Origin: Pycnococcus provasolii
Taxonomy: Eukaryota; Chlorophyta; Pseudoscourfieldiophyceae; Pseudoscourfieldiales
DNA length: 64,000 nt
Direction: 5' to 3'
NCBI GenBank assembly: GCA_049487715.1
Contig: CP150574.1
Location: forward strand, 186,001 to 250,000
Part shown: one piece after another, positions 27,205 to 36,397 of the stretch
Numbering within the stretch: position 1 is the first letter of the stretch
Layout of the letters: every line of letters begins with the position of its first letter
The notes under the pieces: model-generated
What the model was told of the DNA's origin: nothing
What the model saw: the letters and a program-made list of their open reading frames with translations, nothing else
Databases searched by the model: none
Position numbers and translations under genes: made by a program

Positions 27205-30200
27205 TTATGCGATATGCGCGACAATCACAAGAGCGCCAGCAAGCGCCAACGCGCACCCGAGGTTACGCGCACGGTCGCCCGACGTCGGCGTTTTATCTGA
27301 CCCTGGTGAGAAGACGCCCGCTTTCTTTTCCAAATCCGCTCTGGACGGCGCCTTGTAGGCCTGTTTCGGCGGAGGCGGCGGAGAGAAGGGCGGGCTTGGC
27401 GTCATCTTGAGCGTATTCACCGGCTTGTCGGAAATCGACGTCGTCGTCTTGATCACAACGCCCGTGCCCGTTTCCAACGTCGTCTGGGATGTCGTCGAAG
27501 TATCTAGCGACTTCGCGGATGTGGGTTCGAAACCAGTAGCCAAGACCTGGATTCCGCCAGGCACCGCGATGCCGTAGTTGTCCATCCGCGCCTTCAAGCC
27601 CTCGAGGCTGGCATCGGATGCTGCAAAAATCAGCATCGTGCGGATTGCATCCGTATTGCTAAGCGGGGTGTGAATGCTGAATTGGTACGTGTTCGTGTCA
27701 AGGTCCGACAGGAAAAGGCCAACATCCTTAGATTTCACACCCGTACTGAAGAGGATTGCGACGATGGCTGCCAAGAACTTCTTTTCCAAATCCGCGTCTT
27801 GCTTTGCAGCGTCCGATAATCCGACCATCATTTTGACCGTACCGATCGCAAAGTTCATCACTTCCGTCGTCGTTGACGTCGTCACTCCCGGCGGAGGTGA
27901 CGGAGGAGGAGGCAGAAAAATCGGCGGCGGCGACGGCGGCGGCGACGGCGGCGGCGGTGGAGGAGGGGGGGGAGGAGGAGGGGACGGCGGCGGCGATGGC
28001 GGTGGAGGTGGGAAGTTCCGATCCAAGTTCGAGTCCACCGTGAGTTCAACCTTATCGTACGTGTAGTTCTTCGTTGTAACGTTGAGCCTGGGGATGATCG
28101 ATAGCACGGTTTCATCCCATCCAACGGTCGGCATGACAAGCTCAACCGACCGCGCGACACGCGCCGTCGTGTACAGCTCCATCATAAGCTCGAGGATAGG
28201 CTCCTCTTCTTTGTTCTCGTACAGGGGCTGCTTCTGTACAAGATACAAAATATCCTGCTCACGAATGCCGTAGTTTTCAAGTCCTTGCTGCGTCGCCTTC
28301 TGAAGCTCGCTTATGAAGTAGTCAATCGTGTAACCCTCGTCCATTTTAAAGTCAATGAATGAATACGTCATCGTCATATTATGGCAGCGGCATTCCTCAG
28401 GCTCAATAAATAAAGGCGGGAGCACCATGTCAACGAGCGTAAGGGCTGACAGACTACCCTTAAAATAATCAAAAATGCGATTCGAGAAACGATCGCTCAG
28501 CATTCCTCCAGCATCATTCACGTCAACCTTATTTGTGGCCATGATGGTGTAGTTCAGGTGAACAGCTGGGCCTGAACGGCGCAAAGAAGCAGAGTAGTTG
28601 CCGTATTCCTCCGCGCTTAATATCCGAACTTGATTGGTCTCCATCTTGATGCTGCGCTTGAACTTCGGCAGGCCAGTCTTCTCGTCCTTTAAACCCGGCT
28701 GCTGCGGATCGCCCATCTGCTCGCCGAGGTAGTTCGCAACGTTCTTCGTGAACTCTTTATCATACCCATCTTCCATGATGTCCTTCACTGTGTACCCTCC
28801 AAGCACCATGTCCAGCTGAACGATGTACGTCAGCTTGAAACGCGGCGGCGGCGGCGGCGAAGGGGACATTGGCGGGTTCGGCGGCGGCGGCGGCGGCGAA
28901 GGGGGGCTCGGCGGGAACGGTGGCGGGCTCGGCGGCGGCGGGCTCGGCGGCGGGCAGTTGAAGTAACTGTCCTGGTTTTCATTGTAGCAGAGCGTGACGC
29001 ACGGCACATCAGGACCTTGGCCAAGCGGATCTTTGCACATCTCCACCTTGACTCCGCTGTACTCGAAGTACTTAATATTGATGCTCTTAACCCCCGTTGA
29101 TCCCTCCGCAATAACATCCTTGGTGATCTTTTCGTGAAGAGACGCCAGCACGTTCAACTGCACGTACACGTTCAGGCCAATCGACGGGTTAGGCTTTGGC
29201 AGGCTCGTCTCCAATTTCCGAATGCTCGACATCGACACATCGAAGTGCGTTGTAATCGCCTTATGCATCGCGGCCGTGGAATAATCATCGCTCTTGAGAG
29301 CTTCGAGCAAGACGGTAAAATCGATAAGCGCGTACTTGTCCGCTTCTTTCTTGTACGAAGCAGCGATCTTGTCGGGCGTTGCGATATTCCTCTGCGCCAC
29401 CTCCCTCGTCTTTTCCGCGTGAGTCTTCTCTGCAAAAACTCGCACCCAGACATTTTCCACCAAATTGGATTTGGCATTCAGCAGCTTCCTTCCCAGCGTC
29501 GAGCCGCCTTGCTCCACTTGGTTGTCGTAGAATTCCACGATGATCTTATCCTCAGACACGCTGCCGTTGAGGGCGTCCGCGGCGAACGACGTCACGAAGG
29601 CGTTGTCGTTGAAGTCCGTCTTGTTGATTCCAGCCGCCGCGAGCGACACGAGGAATCCGAGCTCCTCCTCCTCAGAGCACTTCGAGTCCGTGCAGTACCC
29701 CGACACGCAGTCGTAAGCATCGACGCACGACTCGCCAACCTCCTTGCGCGGCGCGCAGGTTCCGTTCGCCGCGGAACCTTTGTTGCAGTACGTGAACTCG
29801 AAGTCGACACGGCACTGCTTGGAGGTCTCGCACGGCTTCGGCGTCTGGCACGTCGTCGTTTCGTCCGAGAAAGTAGTCATGCCGCAGATTTCGGACGCGC
29901 ACTGGCCCGCCATCGCGACGTCGCACTCCTCGCCGTCGTCGTGCTTGTAGTAGCAAGCGCCCATCCCCACAGCGCAGTAGGTGTGCGCGTACTCGCACGG
30001 CGTCTCCGCGTCGCACTTTGGCCTCTCGGGCATGCAATAGCCCGTCGACGCATCGCAGATATCCGTCAAGCACGCCTCGTGGTTAGCTCCCCACCACTCG
30101 CTGCAAGTCCCGTTGTACTTGTCGCCAAGCTTGGGCTCGCAAATACCGTCGTAGCTGCCCTCGTCGGGCGTATGGCAGTATGTGAATTCGCGCGTGCAAT

Positions 30201-30918
30201 GAGGAGGGGTGGTATCAACGTTGCAATCCGGCGGTGCCACGCACTTTTGCGATTCGCAGATACCTGAGTCACACTCGAAGTTCCTGGCACACGTAACGCC
30301 AGCGGCGTACATAGCCTGGCAAGTTCCACCTGCCTTGTAGACATCTGCTCCGTAATATAAGTCGCCAGAGCAAAACAAGCCCCCATCCCACTTCTCCACG
30401 TCGTACATTTGGTACAACTCACCCTCACCAATGTGGCACTCCTCATCTGATTTGCACCTGTAGTTGGGCGCGCACACGCCAGGATACACGGTTGGCATTG
30501 TTGTGGGGCTGGTGGGAGGCATCGTCGAGTTGGTCGAGTTGGTCGAGTTGGTCGAGTTGGTCGAGATGGTCGAGTTGGTGGCGTTGGCGGCGGCAGTGGT
30601 GGTGGTGGTGGTGGTGGTGGTGTTGACGACCGCCGGCGGTGGAGGCGCCGACTTCCACGTCAAGCAAATCTTGGATTCGCAATCCATGTCGCGGAAGCAC
30701 CCACCATTGAACTTGACGGAGTACGGCGGCATCGTCGTCGTCGTCGTCGTCGTCGTCGGAGGCATCGTTGTTGCGTTTGTCGAGTTCGAGGGCATCGTTG
30801 TTGCGTTTGTCGAGTTCGCGGGCGTTGTTTGCGCAGCGCATAGCTCCAAGCTTGCGGCGATCAGCACGAGCGCCACGGCGGCGGCCGATCTGCGTGCGAA
30901 ACGAGCCATGGCTGGCAT
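27205..30918 (-). CDS. Large Cys-rich, Pro-rich wall or surface protein, probably GPI-anchored
   Basis: 1237 residues (1234 if the Met at 30909 is used). Signal peptide AVALVLIAASLELCAAQ. Next come Asn/Thr/Ser and TTTT linkers with many N-x-S/T sites, then about 350 residues of Cys-rich repeats (CESQKC, CARNFECDSGIC, CVDAYDCVSGYC, with roughly 45 Cys in all), resembling dickkopf/EB-like knots. Two or three alpha/beta domains follow, with similar starts (KLTYIVQLDMVLGGYTVKDI, MTMTYSFIDFKMDEGYTIDY), separated by SPPPP linkers of the hydroxyproline-rich glycoprotein type. The C-terminus, LGCALALAGALVIVAHIA preceded by a small-residue stretch, looks like a GPI-attachment signal. Such chimeric Pro-rich proteins (pherophorin-like in layout) build green algal walls. 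No enzyme motif seen; the function is inferred from layout. Confidence 0.72.
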   Translation of the reverse strand: MPAMARFARRSAAAVALVLIAASLELCAAQTTPANSTNATTMPSNSTNATTMPPTTTTTTTTMPPYSVKFNGGCFRDMDCESKICLTWKSAPPPPAVVNTTTTTTTTTAAANATNSTISTNSTNSTNSTNSTMPPTSPTTMPTVYPGVCAPNYRCKSDEECHIGEGELYQMYDVEKWDGGLFCSGDLYYGADVYKAGGTCQAMYAAGVTCARNFECDSGICESQKCVAPPDCNVDTTPPHCTREFTYCHTPDEGSYDGICEPKLGDKYNGTCSEWWGANHEACLTDICDASTGYCMPERPKCDAETPCEYAHTYCAVGMGACYYKHDDGEECDVAMAGQCASEICGMTTFSDETTTCQTPKPCETSKQCRVDFEFTYCNKGSAANGTCAPRKEVGESCVDAYDCVSGYCTDSKCSEEEELGFLVSLAAAGINKTDFNDNAFVTSFAADALNGSVSEDKIIVEFYDNQVEQGGSTLGRKLLNAKSNLVENVWVRVFAEKTHAEKTREVAQRNIATPDKIAASYKKEADKYALIDFTVLLEALKSDDYSTAAMHKAITTHFDVSMSSIRKLETSLPKPNPSIGLNVYVQLNVLASLHEKITKDVIAEGSTGVKSINIKYFEYSGVKVEMCKDPLGQGPDVPCVTLCYNENQDSYFNCPPPSPPPPSPPPFPPSPPSPPPPPPNPPMSPSPPPPPRFKLTYIVQLDMVLGGYTVKDIMEDGYDKEFTKNVANYLGEQMGDPQQPGLKDEKTGLPKFKRSIKMETNQVRILSAEEYGNYSASLRRSGPAVHLNYTIMATNKVDVNDAGGMLSDRFSNRIFDYFKGSLSALTLVDMVLPPLFIEPEECRCHNMTMTYSFIDFKMDEGYTIDYFISELQKATQQGLENYGIREQDILYLVQKQPLYENKEEEPILELMMELYTTARVARSVELVMPTVGWDETVLSIIPRLNVTTKNYTYDKVELTVDSNLDRNFPPPPPSPPPSPPPPPPPPPPPPSPPPSPPPIFLPPPPSPPPGVTTSTTTEVMNFAIGTVKMMVGLSDAAKQDADLEKKFLAAIVAILFSTGVKSKDVGLFLSDLDTNTYQFSIHTPLSNTDAIRTMLIFAASDASLEGLKARMDNYGIAVPGGIQVLATGFEPTSAKSLDTSTTSQTTLETGTGVVIKTTTSISDKPVNTLKMTPSPPFSPPPPPKQAYKAPSRADLEKKAGVFSPGSDKTPTSGDRARNLGCALALAGALVIVAHIA

Positions 30919-32404
30919 CGTGAGTCTTTCTTTGTGTACTTCCTACGGGAAGAAAGCTGGCTCGCTTCGTCGAGGATGCCTGTGTGAAAGCCCGTCGCGA
31001 GCTCAGCAGGAAACCTCTTGATTGAGCAGGGAGTGAGCGCTGCTTAAGTCGTGAAGGCTCACTGAGCTTACACTGGTCAGCTGAAGAGGTCGACTAAGTA
31101 CTACTCACTGTGTACACCTGTAGTAAAAGAAACACACACAGGGTGCGAGCGAGTGAGTGCAGCGAGCGACACACACACACACACGAGATACACACACACG
31201 AGATACACGCGATACACGATGCGGGGAAGCACGAGAATACGAGCCTGGGCTGCGGCGTCCGTCGGCCAGAGGAGGCGGAGCAGGGAGGAGGGAGGAGGAG
31301 AGCTGTGCTTTGCGATCGAGACGCACGCAAAGGAACGGACGACGTGCTTCTCGAGCTTCCCACAGACGTAGGAAGGGTGATACCGACTGGCTTAAGCTGT
31401 GGGCTCGCCTTGCTTGCTGCGCCTCGCCTCGCCTCGCCTACGAGTCGTCGCATCGCATCGCATCGCATCGCATCGACGACGCTTCTCTTCTCTGGTACTA
31501 GCGTAGCCGCCGTAGCGTCGACGCCAATTCGTCATTGGTCGCTCGAATTCCTCTCTCGTTTTCAATAGGAATTTTCGTCGAATTTCGCGAGGTTTTTCGA
31601 CGCGAATTCGACCATGTTTTGTTTGTTCCGAGTCTCAAGACGTCGAGTCGAGTCGAGAGATGCTTGATTTCGTCTTTCGTGTCTTTGAGCTTGGTTTTAG
31701 TGTCTAAGGCGTTCCCTAGGAGAAGGAATGGTGGCCGCTCATCGACTACGCAGTCCCCATGGGATCACCAAACCCCCAAAAGACAAAAGTCACCTTCTTC
31801 GGTGGGATCGTTCCCGTCTTCGATCTGTGTATCCCCTATGGTACTATGGTGCATGTTGCATGTGGAGGGGGAGGAGGGGGAGTTGCAACCCGCACGCTGG
31901 CTCCCAGCCTAAAATCGACTGATCAACCCTTTACAGTCTAAGAATTTAGTCGGCCAAGTGACGAAATATCCCAACACGGGTACGATAAGTTAGTCCTGTT
32001 TCTACCAGGCACCACCTCCAGGAAGCCAGTTATGAATAGAAGAATAACGATCCAGGAAGAAAACAAGGCGCTCGCTAAGCCTCAAGGCAGCAAGGCTCCC
32101 ACGCCAAACGCTCATCACCCGCCAAACGAAGAATGCATGAGTTTTAGGGAACTTCTAGAAACATGAATCGAGCTGTGCAGTGAGTGTGCAGTCCCGTTCT
32201 TCCTCAACAGGGTAGGGTCCGAAGAACAGGGAGAACGAGAACGGGCAGAGCGAGGGAGGGAGACAAACCCCTAAACAAAATGGGAAGTTGTCATGTCGAA
32301 ACTTTCATGTCGAAACCCCTAAACGCGGGCTTTTGGGTTCGGGTCTATTTTTCAAGTCTCGCTGACGCGTCAGTCAGTCACGTTGTTGGGACGCAGATCA
32401 CGTC
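30919..32404. other. Long intergenic region with simple repeats
   Basis: No gene I can support in 1.5 kb. 31168-31215 carries (AC)n and GATACACGC repeats; 31422-31475 carries GCCTC and GCATC pentamer repeats. Several short frames here are low-complexity shadows of these repeats. 31720-32180 is unique sequence without a recognised domain. Confidence 0.5.
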
Positions 32405-34153
32405 ATGTCCACGAAGTCAACGTCGTCGTGTGTTAATCAACTTGTTGTCGCCACCGGCAAAAGTGTGAAGAAAGGTGAAGATACCTTCACCTATGAAACT
32501 TCTCTCTCGTTAGCTAGTCCTGGGGGGACTAGTCTTGGCCTTCATGACGCTCCAAAGGCTTCCTCGTTTGGTGATTCTTCGTCGTCAGCGTCTGCTTGTG
32601 GGGTTCTTGACGACTCTTTCGAGCGTCTACACTACTTTGGCGTATTCGACGGACACGGGGGGAGACACGCGGCGCAGTTCTGCGCAAACTCCAACTGGGG
32701 ACTCGCACCGCGAACACTTCAACACCTGAAAAAAGCGTTGGCTTTAGCAGAAGCTAATGAAAAGGTAGGGTTAGGGAGTGAAAATGGTGACCGCGGGGAT
32801 ATCATCTCGTCGTCGTCGGAAAATGGGAAAACACACGGCTTGTTGAAACACCTGCCGCGCGCACTCACGTCCGCGTTCGTTGAGGCGGATGCGGCGTTCA
32901 ACGAAAAAATTCAACCAAGCGGAACCACCGCGACACTCGCGTTCGTGCACGAGAGAATACGAAAGGATACGCTCAACGGAGACAGAATAGAAAGCTGCGA
33001 GAGGAGCGTCGTCGTCGCGAACGTTGGCGACTCCATGTGCTACCTCGACGACGGCGCGCACGTCACGGCGCTCTCAACAGACCACCGCGTCGAGAACTCG
33101 GAGGAAGAGCGCAAGCGCGTTATCGCCGCAGGAGGGGAAATCGGACGCGCGGCCGTTGAGGGTAAGGCGTGCGGACCACCGCGCGTGTGGCCAGGAGGCT
33201 TGCAGATGAGCCGGACAATAGGAGACGGAAACTGCGCAGACTCTAGCATCGTCGTGCCGCATCCGTCCGTGACGACGCGCGCCCTTCCCAACGACGGCGC
33301 ACGGCTCATCTTCGCATCCGACGGATTGTGGGATGCGCTCAGCGGAAAGACGGCGGCACGCGCAGTTCGCAAAATGCCACCCGGACATGCGGCAAGGCAT
33401 CTTGTCAAGGCGGCGCTCAAGGCGCGCGGCGACCGCGACGATATCACCGTGATTGTCGTCGACGTGCCGCCCAACCCACCGACACCGACGACGACGACGA
33501 CGGCCGCCGCTCCGCTGGCTGCAAGCACGAATGGAACTCCTGCTGTAGCGACGGCGGGAGCTCCCGTGGAGATGGCGACGAGCGCGGACGATGTGCCGGA
33601 TTGGGTGCGCGCTGAGCAGGCGATCTTGATGGGAAACTTTGAGATGATGGCAAAGACAATGCCTGCACAAGAAGACACGCAGTGGGAGACGGTTCCGTTT
33701 CGCAGCAAAAATGCAGTCAGCGCTGCCATCGCCGAAGCGCAGTCGCAAGATGGCGAGGATCGTGTCGAGTCGGAAGCGGACGGCAGCGGTCGTGGCGGAC
33801 GCGGGCGTGGTGGCCGTGGTGGCCGAGGTGCGCGCGGCGGTGGACGTGGTCGTGGCGGTCGTGGCGGCGATCGTGCCAAGCCCAACGCTGCCATCGCCGA
33901 AGTGCAGTCGCAAGATGGCAAGGATCATTGTCGAGCCGGAGGCGGACGGCAGCGGTCGTGGCGGACGCGGGCGTGGTGGCCGTGGTGGCCGAGGTGCGCG
34001 CGGCGGTGGACGTGGTCGTGGCGGTCGTGGCGGCGATCGTGCCAAGCCTGCCCCCCAAGATGTCGTCGAGACGACGCCTGCCAGCGAGGGTGGTGCCGGG
34101 CGTGGTCGTGGCGGTCGCGGTCGCGGTCGCGGTCGTGGCCAGGAGGATGGTAA
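32405..34153 (+). CDS. PP2C-family protein phosphatase with broken RGG tail
   Basis: 582 residues. The PPM/PP2C catalytic core is complete: FGVFDGHGGRHAAQF (metal ligands), SGTTATLAF, VVVANVGDSMCYL, LSTDHRVENSEEERKRVI, LQMSRTIGDGNC, IFASDGLWDALSG and RDDITVIVVDV. It should remove phosphate from Ser/Thr. After a TTTTAAAP linker comes a short helical motif (DWVRAEQAILMGNFEMM), then an RGG-rich tail encoded by two copies of a 165-bp unit (33722-33886 and 33887-34052). The second copy has one extra base, so the last 80 codons read as Trp/Arg-rich sequence (WRTRAWWPWWPRCARRW); the RGG reading continues in the next frame to a stop at 34161. RGG tails bind RNA. Sequencing error, or a recent frameshift, explains this best. 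Confidence 0.9.
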   Translation: MSTKSTSSCVNQLVVATGKSVKKGEDTFTYETSLSLASPGGTSLGLHDAPKASSFGDSSSSASACGVLDDSFERLHYFGVFDGHGGRHAAQFCANSNWGLAPRTLQHLKKALALAEANEKVGLGSENGDRGDIISSSSENGKTHGLLKHLPRALTSAFVEADAAFNEKIQPSGTTATLAFVHERIRKDTLNGDRIESCERSVVVANVGDSMCYLDDGAHVTALSTDHRVENSEEERKRVIAAGGEIGRAAVEGKACGPPRVWPGGLQMSRTIGDGNCADSSIVVPHPSVTTRALPNDGARLIFASDGLWDALSGKTAARAVRKMPPGHAARHLVKAALKARGDRDDITVIVVDVPPNPPTPTTTTTAAAPLAASTNGTPAVATAGAPVEMATSADDVPDWVRAEQAILMGNFEMMAKTMPAQEDTQWETVPFRSKNAVSAAIAEAQSQDGEDRVESEADGSGRGGRGRGGRGGRGARGGGRGRGGRGGDRAKPNAAIAEVQSQDGKDHCRAGGGRQRSWRTRAWWPWWPRCARRWTWSWRSWRRSCQACPPRCRRDDACQRGWCRAWSWRSRSRSRSWPGGW

Positions 34154-34417
34154 AATACTGTGAGTTTTGTATATGGGACGTCTAATAATAAAATATTTGG
34201 GATTCATGAATACATTAAAGTAAAGTAAATAATAAAGTTTACAGAAGTTTCTTAAGGTGTGCACAACCTGTGCGCCTTGCTCGCCCAGTCAAACAGCAAA
34301 CAACAAAAAAGAGCTTAGAACTTTGTTGTCTCTCTGGACATGTTACCTACCTGTTCACTTAAAGGTCGCACGAAGTTACAGTTCATTCACACGGCTCACC
34401 CCTGCCCCGGGGGGAAG

Positions 34418-34556
34418 TGTCGAGATTATACCTTATATGCCTTGTGGGGAACCATTGTTGAGGACTCAGGATCCCAGAGGGATAAGGGGACGCGGCCCCT
34501 GGTTGTCTAAGTTGTAAGATCACTCTTTTCTTTTCTTTTTCTACTTATTCTCTTCA
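34418..34556 (+). repeat. Left LTR of TRIM (139 bp)
   Basis: Identical to 35494-35632. Starts TG, ends CA. Confidence 0.95.
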
Positions 34557-35104
34557 GGTTATGAGCCTCAAGTTGTGAAACAGCTACGCTACCTTAAGTC
34601 AGCCTACGAAACTTCACAGTCCTTGAGTACACTTATTTGGCCGCCGAATACACTTTACAGCTTTCAAATATCTTGACCACAGAAAAAACGCGAAGCGAAA
34701 CTGCGTAGTGAAAAGCAGCTTTCGACCTATCTTCCCGTTGTGGAAGGTGGTCAGACCACTTCGAGAAACCTTATCCTGGCAAGATACGGTTATCCAAACC
34801 TAACATCTTGAACTGCTGAACATAAAAAAGTTATTCTGCGCAGTTTCCGGCCGTTTTTGGCTTGGTCAACCTTGCTCCTATTTTCAGCCGTCCACATACG
34901 TCTCGTAAGACGCCATACCTGAACTGGCGGCGCCGGTGGGGACTTTTCAGAATTCGGGGTTCACACATCGCGAGTTTAGGGGTTTGGATTTCTCTTCTTT
35001 TGGAAAAAACACAAACCCGATACTCGAGCTCTCCTCATTAGGGTTCCCAGAAACATAACCCTAGTTAGCAACTTCTGGATCACCTTTGGACAAGTTGTGA
35101 CGTC

Positions 35105-35368
35105 ATGCCTGAACTGGACAACTCCAAACCACCGCTATTCGTACCGTCTAAACGCTCTTACAACGATTTCGTTCTGGCTTGGCGCGGTCACTCGCGAAAG
35201 CGAAACTACTCGCAGTTGTTGGAGTGGGCAGAACATCCGGAAAACGCACCGGAAGCACTCACTCAACAGCAGCAGACGTGGAACTCACGATTTTTCTCCG
35301 ACTTGGTTGACTCCCATCGAAACATCACGAAAACGAATACAAATTCAAAACATTACAAAAACGAATAA
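35105..35368 (+). CDS. Short TRIM-encoded protein, possibly a gag start
   Basis: 87 residues from an ATG: MPELDNSKPPLFVPSKRSYN, then LAWRGHSRKRNYSQLLEWAE. Charged, with Trp/aromatic residues, as at the start of gag proteins, but no zinc knuckle or capsid motif is present and I recognise no family. It may be a decayed gag start or not translated. Confidence 0.4.
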   Translation: MPELDNSKPPLFVPSKRSYNDFVLAWRGHSRKRNYSQLLEWAEHPENAPEALTQQQQTWNSRFFSDLVDSHRNITKTNTNSKHYKNE

Positions 35369-35493
35369 AAATTAATCAACCATACAAGACCTTGACAAAC
35401 CAAATAAGAAGAACGAAGAAATGAAGATACAAATTAAACAACTAAACAACGCTACTTGCCAGCTTTCATACCAGACATAGCAGCGAGGGGAAG

Positions 35494-35632
35494 TGTCGAG
35501 ATTATACCTTATATGCCTTGTGGGGAACCATTGTTGAGGACTCAGGATCCCAGAGGGATAAGGGGACGCGGCCCCTGGTTGTCTAAGTTGTAAGATCACT
35601 CTTTTCTTTTCTTTTTCTACTTATTCTCTTCA
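35494..35632 (+). repeat. Right LTR of TRIM (139 bp)
   Basis: Identical to 34418-34556, followed by target duplication GGAAG. Confidence 0.95.
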
Positions 35633-35646
35633 GGAAGCCTCCTTCG

Positions 35647-35667
35647 GGTTAGGGTTAGGGTTAGGGC
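35647..35667 (+). repeat. Interstitial telomere-like tract (TTAGGG)n
   Basis: Three TTAGGG hexamers about 60 bp upstream of the ATG at 35730, on the coding strand. Confidence 0.8.
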
Positions 35668-35729
35668 TCGAAGAAGTTCGGTTCGGTTCGGGGTTGCCCT
35701 CGGTGTTGCCCTCTCATTTATCTCCCGCG

Positions 35730-36344
35730 ATGCTCCGCCGCTTTGATGCGGTGTGCTTTGATCATGGAAGCCGTGGACTTCAGCAGGCTCTGCTGCTCCT
35801 CCATAGAGGCTTTTCTACGAGAGGGTTCGCGTCGTCGTCAATGTCGTCGTCAATGTCGTCGTCATCGTCGTCAGTTTCTTTGCATGCTTCCAAGCCTTGG
35901 TCGCGTCTTCCTTCTGGCGTTAAAAAGCAAGATGGGGGTGCCGGTTTGAAGAACAACGTCGGAGTGGGGTGGGAAACGCACGCATTCACGTTTGTGGTGT
36001 CCGGCATATTCGTGTACTACTTTCGTGACTCGATCTCGTACGCCCTCGCGTCTGAGCAAACGCGCCGGCGCCGCGACGATGCAAAGTGGAGAAAAAAAAT
36101 TGACGGTGCACCCGACGAAGTGAAGCAGATGAGAAGAGATGCCGTCGCGAACGTCGTCAACGGAACGCACAGCTTCGCAATGCACCGCGACCCATTCACA
36201 GGGATGTCGCCGGAAGATATCGTCAAGTTCGTTGACGTCGTCAGAAAAGAGGAGGGCATCTCGTCGGGTGACGGCGATGACCCGTACGAAGGTTTGTCAC
36301 CGGAGGAAATTAACAAACTCATCGAGCAACGTAGCTCGAAGTGA
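35730..36344 (+). CDS. Unknown single-span mitochondrial-type protein
   Basis: 204 residues from the ATG at 35730 (35694 also in frame). I do not recognise it. The first 40 residues (MLRRFDAVCFDHGSRGLQQ and on, through LLHRGFSTRGFASS) have the look of a mitochondrial presequence. After a Ser run and a basic linker, one probable membrane span (HAFTFVVSGIFVYYF) is followed by a highly charged soluble part. That part holds the same motif twice, DPFTGMSPEDIVKF and DPYEGLSPEEINKL, near the C-terminus. Location and function are inference only. Confidence 0.55.
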   Translation: MLRRFDAVCFDHGSRGLQQALLLLHRGFSTRGFASSSMSSSMSSSSSSVSLHASKPWSRLPSGVKKQDGGAGLKNNVGVGWETHAFTFVVSGIFVYYFRDSISYALASEQTRRRRDDAKWRKKIDGAPDEVKQMRRDAVANVVNGTHSFAMHRDPFTGMSPEDIVKFVDVVRKEEGISSGDGDDPYEGLSPEEINKLIEQRSSK

Positions 36345-36397
36345 TGTCGCGATTATTAGATCGTAACATGTGTGTAAAACAGCTTTTTACTCTTCAC

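Larger units (their letters stand above)
34418..35632 (+). mobile_element. TRIM-type miniature LTR retrotransposon
   Basis: Two 139-bp LTRs (34418-34556 and 35494-35632) identical by eye, starting TGTCGAG and ending CTCTTCA. The 5-bp target duplication GGAAG is perfect (34413-34417 and 35633-35637). A purine tract (GCGAGGGGAAG) directly precedes the right LTR. The element is only 1215 bp and carries one short frame, so it fits the TRIM class and must be mobilised in trans. It sits between the PP2C gene and the promoter of the next gene. Confidence 0.95.

Noticed and set aside
29134-30267. 377-codon + strand frame opposite the Cys-rich wall protein
   Set aside because: Arg/His/Val-rich without domains, explained as antisense of the Cys-rich coding region.
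33040-34264. 293- and 396-codon - strand frames opposite PP2C
   Set aside because: They are antisense shadows of the PP2C core and its RGG repeats; the + strand carries all PP2C motifs.
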